Positions 31,686 through 35,611 of a stretch of 35,611 bases of DNA are shown one piece after another; position 1 is the first letter of the stretch, and each line of letters starts with the position of its first letter. The notes beneath the pieces are model-generated. The model did no database searches, was not told the origin of the DNA, and worked only from the letters and a program-made list of their open reading frames with translations. The stretch comes from Candidatus Poribacteria bacterium. Its GTDB lineage: Bacteria; Poribacteria; WGA-4E; WGA-3G. Both the position numbers and the translations under genes were made by a program. Where the stretch lies: contig JAGFCB010000078.1 in the NCBI GenBank assembly GCA_022394775.1, positions 1 to 35,611 of the forward strand, read 5' to 3'.

Positions 31686-32005
31686 TCTGCAAATCCTATT
31701 AAATTTTCACTATCCTTTTGATTTGGCGTGAGTCTATATAAGCAGACCCGACAGATAGATCTTTAACGATTAACTCTGAGATGCTGTGTCCGCTGTCCTT
31801 GTAGTATTCCAATTGTTAAAAAGCCTTTCATTATTGAGAGGTGCTTGGACTTAACCGCAAACCACTGTGAAGCAGATCGCTTATCGGCGAGTACGCCGCA
31901 AAACGTAGTGGAACGGTGTCCAGATTTAATAGTTAAAAAATTTTACTATCCTTTTTAGTCTCAATGGACTCTATATAGACAAACCCACACAAATAGGAGA
32001 CAATC
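31686..32005. other. Gene-free gap with a duplicated promoter-like segment
   Basis: Two similar segments of about 60 bp lie at 31701-31758 and 31937-31997. Both have AATTTT, ACTATCCTTTT, a 21-23 bp step and TCTATATA, followed by an ACCC-containing stretch. The second runs straight into the AGGAG and ATG of the next gene, so it is probably its promoter region. The first leads to no gene. Between them are a partial AACCGCAA leader (31853) and the 36-bp repeat at 31868. Confidence 0.6.
31868..31903. repeat. 36-bp intergenic repeat with GGCG-AGTA-CGCC core, copy B
   Basis: TGAAGCAGATCGCTTAT, then CGGCGAGTACGCCGCAAAA, two mismatches from copy A at 29788-29823. CGGCG and CGCCG form a 5-bp stem around AGTA. 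Confidence 0.75.
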
Positions 32006-32578
32006 ATGTCTAACGAATGGGAAACTCAGAAGGAAATGCGTCGAATGAAGGAAATACGTCAGATTCTGCGGCTATTGGAAACAACAGCACGCATCATCGA
32101 AACTTCAGCGATTACAGACCAATTTTCGGATGGTGAGGAGCGATGTGCTCGGCAATTTAACAATGCACTTACCCTTCTATCTGAACTCGGGGCAGTTCCC
32201 GACGGTCTGTTTGAACCACTTGAAACGGATGCCTCTTTTGGCGATATTTGCTTCGCTTGTCACCAAGTCACTGCCTACGTCAAAGAAAGCTGTGCTGATG
32301 ATTTCGATTTCTCACAAATCAAGAAAACCATCGGCGATGAGTTGAAAGATGTCAGCGAGGTTGTCCGGCAATCTATGCCCACTTTCCTCAAAGATATATG
32401 GAATGGACAAGTGGAAGAAGAAAATGTTGAGACCGTCGAAACTGTTGAGGTTACCTCAGACGAGGATGAGGACGTGACATCTGTTGAACAGCGGATCGCT
32501 AAACTTGAAGGGCAGATGGAGACTGTTGTCGAGATACTCCAAGAGATCCGGGCGCAACAGCAGAATGACGAATCATAG
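32006..32578 (+). CDS. Hypothetical acidic protein with C-terminal coiled coil
   Basis: A 190-residue soluble protein that I do not recognise. The N-terminal 45 residues are helical and basic (MRRMKEIRQILRLLETTARII). The middle has three cysteines (DGEERCARQF, GDICFACHQ) and a KESCADDFDF stretch. After an acidic linker rich in Glu, Val and Thr (about 135-158), a short coiled coil ends the protein (VEQRIAKLEGQMETVVEILQEI). No signal peptide is seen. TAGGAGA lies 6 bp before the ATG, and a promoter-like segment lies just upstream. It precedes a DUF4097-like gene by 83 bp with a hairpin between. In other bacteria DUF4097 genes often follow anti-sigma or regulator genes, so a regulatory or adaptor role is possible but unproven. 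Confidence 0.75.
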   Translation: MSNEWETQKEMRRMKEIRQILRLLETTARIIETSAITDQFSDGEERCARQFNNALTLLSELGAVPDGLFEPLETDASFGDICFACHQVTAYVKESCADDFDFSQIKKTIGDELKDVSEVVRQSMPTFLKDIWNGQVEEENVETVETVEVTSDEDEDVTSVEQRIAKLEGQMETVVEILQEIRAQQQNDES

Positions 32579-32585
32579 GCTGCAT

Positions 32586-32619
32586 CTGTCTGGAATCGTA
32601 TTTAGAACGTTCCAGACAG
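32586..32619 (+). repeat. 10-bp stem-loop between the coiled-coil and DUF4097 genes
   Basis: CTGTCTGGAA (32586-32595) and TTCCAGACAG (32610-32619) pair perfectly around a 14-nt loop, 7 bp after a stop codon. No T-run follows directly. It may be a weak terminator or an operon-internal processing structure. Confidence 0.65.
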
Positions 32620-32661
32620 GTCGCGTCTTCCTTTGACGCTCTAACAGCGGAGGAACTTATT

Positions 32662-33045
32662 TTGGAAAAGATTGAAAAAACGTATGATGTCAAGAGCGAC
32701 GGGAATTTAACTGTTTTGTCGCAGTTCGGTGCGATTGAAATCCAAACTGCTGAACAGGATAAGGTTGAAATCGTAATCACGAAAGAATCAAAATCCAAAT
32801 TGGTCAAGGCATCTCAAAAAGCACTTGAGGATTTTGAGTTGGCATTTGAACACAAGGGTTCCGATGTCCATATTCAGGGGACTTTTAAACAGGGGTTGGA
32901 ACATTGGCAAAAACGGTTGAATAGGCTGAAAATTCATTTTCTCATAACGGTACCGCGGCGGTACAATGTTGATTTGAATACCACAAACGGTGGTATTTCC
33001 GTAGCCAACCTTACCGGTGATGTACGTGTAAGTTTCAGGGGGTAG
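32662..33045 (+). CDS. DUF4097-like beta-solenoid protein, N-terminal part (frameshifted)
   Basis: A 127-residue frame starting at TTG 32662 with GGAGG 8 bp upstream. It has the DUF4097 opening (DGNLTVLSQFGAIEIQTAEQ), a basic middle with HFLITVPRRYNVDLNTTNGGISVANLTGDVRVS, and then stops at TAG 33043-33045. In the +1 frame the sequence continues without a break as GGSLSLRSIIGEVWGHTSGGS, the normal continuation. Comparing with later copies of the ACTTCAGGGGG repeat, the break fits loss of two bases or gain of one near 33033. No signal peptide is seen. It is related in type to residues 48-300 of the Omp85 protein at 18399. Pseudogene, sequencing error and a programmed shift are all possible. Confidence 0.75.
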   Translation: MEKIEKTYDVKSDGNLTVLSQFGAIEIQTAEQDKVEIVITKESKSKLVKASQKALEDFELAFEHKGSDVHIQGTFKQGLEHWQKRLNRLKIHFLITVPRRYNVDLNTTNGGISVANLTGDVRVSFRG

Positions 33046-33046
33046 T

Positions 33047-33586
33047 TTGTCCCTGCGGAGCATTATAGGCGAAGTGTGGGGGCATACATCCGGCGGCAGC
33101 ATTGAGACAGTCGATGTCACAGGCGATGTTCAGGTACGAACTTCAGGGGGCAGCCTCCGCCTTGGCGCAATTCAGGGCTTTATCTCAGGCAGGACTTCAG
33201 GGGGCAGCATTAAAGTCGTGGATTGTAGTGGTGGAACAGATGTCCGAACTTCTGGAGGTGGTATCTGGTTAGGGGGCATCGGTAGGAACGTGACAGCGCG
33301 GACTTCAGGCGGCTCTATCCAAGCTGCTATGAAGACGCAACCGCAGAGTGAGTGTAGTTTGCGTACATCGGGCGGTGCCATAACCTGCACGCTTATTCCA
33401 GATGTTGCTATTGACTTAGAAGCAAAAACCAGCGGTGGACGCGTCTCGACGGACTTCGCTGTGGAATCGGTTATTCAGGGAAAGGCTCCAAAAAATAGGT
33501 TGGAAGGTCGGATAAATGGTGGCGGTCCCTTGCTGAAATTGCGCACCTCTGGTGGAAGTATCTCTTTGCAGAAGGCTACGGATTAA
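33047..33586 (+). CDS. DUF4097-like beta-solenoid protein, C-terminal part (frameshifted)
   Basis: A 179-residue continuation of the preceding frame, made of about eight short beta repeats each marked by TSGGS or TSGGG (RTSGGSLRLG, RTSGGSIKVV, RTSGGGIWLG, RTSGGSIQAA, LRTSGGAIT, KTSGGRVST, RTSGGSISLQ). This regular pattern is typical of DUF4097 right-handed beta-solenoids, thought to be surface or adaptor modules with no known enzyme activity. The coordinate 33047 is a TTG that opens the frame and is not a likely independent start; no ribosome site suits it. Restoring frame gives one protein of about 307 residues from 32662. Confidence 0.72.
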   Translation: MSLRSIIGEVWGHTSGGSIETVDVTGDVQVRTSGGSLRLGAIQGFISGRTSGGSIKVVDCSGGTDVRTSGGGIWLGGIGRNVTARTSGGSIQAAMKTQPQSECSLRTSGGAITCTLIPDVAIDLEAKTSGGRVSTDFAVESVIQGKAPKNRLEGRINGGGPLLKLRTSGGSISLQKATD

Positions 33587-33679
33587 GCACGCTCTCGAAC
33601 AGGAAACTGTGTTTACCAAGACAAGATGGTTGTCTTTTCTGATGACCAGTTCTTGTTTTTCAATAGCCTTTTCTCTCTC

Positions 33680-33717
33680 TTAACTGATAACTCTCACTGC
33701 GAGGCAACTGACAACCA
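33680..33717. repeat. Short member of the AACTGA inverted-repeat family
   Basis: CTTAACTGATAACTCTCACT, then GCGAGGCAACTGACAACC. It carries the same CTTAACTGA end and CACTGCGAG segment (in reverse) as the element at 11737-11966. It lies directly at the 3' end of the minus-strand DUF6785 gene. Confidence 0.5.
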
Positions 33718-33718
33718 G

Positions 33719-35611
33719 TTACCAATGCTTAAACGAATACATCCGTTGTCCGAGGAAGAGCCCTAAAATTGCCCAGATACTTCCCATCACAAATTCACCG
33801 AGCATTGTCCCGAAAAATAGGGGCAGTGTTCTGCGATACGCACCAATGCCACCGTGTCGAATCAGTATAGACTTTATCAACCAAGCCAGAAATACTGGAA
33901 ACCAGAGTCTCCCGAAATTCCAATTGCCCGCGAGCGGATAGGCGAGCGGGTGCAGCTGCCACCAGATAAACCGCAGACGCATAAACAGCGTTGTGAGTGT
34001 CAGAGAGATGCCGAACCCGAAAAAGCTGAGACGGCTCCAGTCGGTGTCGTTCGGAAGCGTCAACCAACGTTGAAGATCACTGAACGCCTCCTGTCCGCGC
34101 CATGTTCCCAAACTTCCATTCCGATAACCCGCATGTAGGAACGCGATAAATCCGATAAAAAGCCCGATAACCGTTGCCCCCCACATCACCCAAAGGATTT
34201 GACGCGTGTTGATGTTTCCTTTGTCAGCAAGTTTAAATCCCTCTAATTGGTTAGGCATGGGTTGGGAACGGTAATTACGGGTAAACCCATAGAGGAAGGC
34301 GAACCCTGTCAACGTTGGTGCACCTATCTTTCTGGAACCGAAGATTGAGGTAAGGAAGAGGCCGGGACCGGCGCGGTAGAAATCCATCGTTGGTGTGCCA
34401 AGTTCAGCGCGCATCCGCGTGAATGCTAAAACGAGTATGAAATGGATGCTGAAAAATCCGAGCACACCCCACCAAGACATCCCCGCCTTCAGACAAAATC
34501 CAAAAACGACTGCGATACTAAGAAGCAATCCAACAAACGCGCTGCGATACCCTATGGGTTCACTTCTCGTGTCCAGATTCGTTTTTAAACGACAGTGCTT
34601 CGCTTTCAGACCTAAGATATTGCAAATAACTTGCCATAGGTGTTTATGTGTTATCCAGAGCGCGAAGAAACAGAGACCAAAATATGCCCCCAGCGATTGC
34701 ATGTCAATGTGTGGATATCCGGGTGTTTGATTCAAACCTGTCATCGCACCGAAGACAAGCTGCGCCTTCCAAAACAGGTAGAACAGCCAACAAGAGAGGG
34801 ACAAATCCAACGGCATCAAGAAACCGATGCCGATAGCATACGGATTCAAATGGATAGGCGTTGAACCGATAGCACTCAGCGGTTTTTCCGTGAACAGCCG
34901 TCCAATGTCGTGGCGGATAGGGATGCCCGGAACAAAGGGGAACAGGAAATTAATACCGTTAAGTAGGTCAAGCCCGCATCCGACCCCGAAGCCGATCCAG
35001 AGCAGTTTGTTCCGATAGAAACTCGCACCGGTCGTCATTTCAAAAGGGAGTTGGATGATCGGGTAGCTGAGTTTTTCGTGTTCGATCCACTGTTTGCGGA
35101 GGATGACGCTCAGCATCATCATAGAGAACGCCAATGCAGAAAAGAAAACCAGCCATGCCATTACGGGCGTGATCCACGCACGGATATGCTTCATTTCAAA
35201 TAAGTTTGAGGTGCCTTCATAATAGCCGGTTAAAGCGCTCCGATTCATGACAGCGATCCAGTCCGGGATATATCGGAAAAAGAGGGATTGCCATTCGTTC
35301 TCGGGGGTAGCGAACCATGTTGCGTGCCCCAAGACGCACATCGTTGCCTGCAAGAGATCATGACCGCAGACGACGCATGCCAGTGTTACCATGAGGTAAA
35401 TTGTCAGCATCTCTGCTTGCGAGAGTTGCCATTTCGGGAGGTAACGGGATAAAGGGAGGTTGATAATCGCGACGAGGAAAAGCGTAAAAACGGCGTTGAA
35501 GATAATCGCCATTGTCGTCGGGTATTGGGTTGTCCATACGGTCTCTGTCTGAACGACGAGGTAGATATTGAGCGGGAGTGACAGGAGTCCTATCAGGATA
35601 GCTCGCCATGT
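33719..35611 (-). CDS. DUF6785/DUF6784 polytopic membrane protein, 5' end outside window
   Basis: About 630 residues are present; the frame remains open to the right edge. An internal ATG at 35512 is not the start, because the upstream codons encode LPLNIYLVVQTETVW followed by TTQYPTTMAIIF, the normal family N-terminus. There are more than ten hydrophobic segments. WIEHEKLSYPIIQLPFEM and TRMRAELGTPTMDFYRAGP are typical of DUF6785, and the C-terminal GNWNFGRLWFPVFLAWLIKSI region corresponds to DUF6784. The family resembles oligopeptide-type (OPT) transporters, so solute transport across the inner membrane is likely, with unknown substrate. A segment near 34587-34609 resembles the 21-bp tandem repeat at 11810 and may be repeat-derived coding sequence in a loop. 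Confidence 0.88.
   Translation of the reverse strand, partial: TWRAILIGLLSLPLNIYLVVQTETVWTTQYPTTMAIIFNAVFTLFLVAIINLPLSRYLPKWQLSQAEMLTIYLMVTLACVVCGHDLLQATMCVLGHATWFATPENEWQSLFFRYIPDWIAVMNRSALTGYYEGTSNLFEMKHIRAWITPVMAWLVFFSALAFSMMMLSVILRKQWIEHEKLSYPIIQLPFEMTTGASFYRNKLLWIGFGVGCGLDLLNGINFLFPFVPGIPIRHDIGRLFTEKPLSAIGSTPIHLNPYAIGIGFLMPLDLSLSCWLFYLFWKAQLVFGAMTGLNQTPGYPHIDMQSLGAYFGLCFFALWITHKHLWQVICNILGLKAKHCRLKTNLDTRSEPIGYRSAFVGLLLSIAVVFGFCLKAGMSWWGVLGFFSIHFILVLAFTRMRAELGTPTMDFYRAGPGLFLTSIFGSRKIGAPTLTGFAFLYGFTRNYRSQPMPNQLEGFKLADKGNINTRQILWVMWGATVIGLFIGFIAFLHAGYRNGSLGTWRGQEAFSDLQRWLTLPNDTDWSRLSFFGFGISLTLTTLFMRLRFIWWQLHPLAYPLAGNWNFGRLWFPVFLAWLIKSILIRHGGIGAYRRTLPLFFGTMLGEFVMGSIWAILGLFLGQRMYSFKHW

Noticed and set aside
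33031..33049. Programmed +1 frameshift like that of prfB
   Set aside because: AGGGGG and a stop codon are near each other as in prfB, but the slippery codon and spacing do not match. A simple indel in the repeat explains the break better.

Overview
The window looks like a chromosomal segment of an uncultured Gram-negative bacterium. The Gram-negative call rests on an Omp85-type outer-membrane protein, a lipoprotein signal and a TonB-like membrane anchor. From memory, the mix of a sulfatase, sugar isomerases, a DUF6785/6784 membrane protein, a TatT/DctP TRAP pair, a corrinoid-activation protein and many small intergenic repeats resembles Candidatus Poribacteria genomes. That placement is an inference; no rRNA or tRNA gene was recognised to test it.

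Layout. 1-1111: the end of a dipeptide-epimerase-like enolase gene and an SDR oxidoreductase with a terminator. 1209-5967: a near-perfect sigma-54 promoter with an upstream palindrome, then two paralogous YfbK-type von Willebrand A proteins, one with a TonB-like membrane anchor and one with a VIT domain. 5978-8205 (minus): a sulfatase coupled to a sugar-isomerase-fold enzyme. 8442-11714 (minus): a tightly packed four-gene membrane cluster with no known function, preceded by a four-copy 21-bp tandem repeat. 11970-13597 (minus): aroK-aroB of the shikimate pathway. Related short inverted-repeat elements lie on both sides of the membrane cluster and upstream of aroK.

13946-18077: a GNAT acetyltransferase and a GT-C glycosyltransferase on plus, then an adenylate-kinase-like gene and xylose isomerase on minus. 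18399-23213: a very large Omp85-family protein with DUF4097-like and CBM9-like domains ahead of its POTRA domains, followed by a YgfZ-like folate-binding protein. 23483-25494: TRAP T-component and DctP without membrane subunits. 25682-29756: a corrinoid methyl-transfer set (corrinoid protein, 2Fe-2S/ASKHA reductive activator, homocysteine methyltransferase). 29895-31685: a DUF402 protein and a DegT-family aminotransferase. 32006-33586: a small coiled-coil protein and a frameshifted DUF4097-like protein. 33719-35611 (minus): a DUF6785/6784 membrane protein that runs off the window.

The strongest candidates for undescribed biology are the four-gene membrane cluster, the sigma-54-controlled TonB-anchored vWA protein beside its VIT-vWA paralogue, and the multidomain Omp85 protein. 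Many small repeats and hairpins sit between genes, and two appear to have entered coding sequence. An extended AACCGCAAGG leader recurs in front of four genes. In one of these, the homocysteine methyltransferase, the expected TTG start codon reads TTT.
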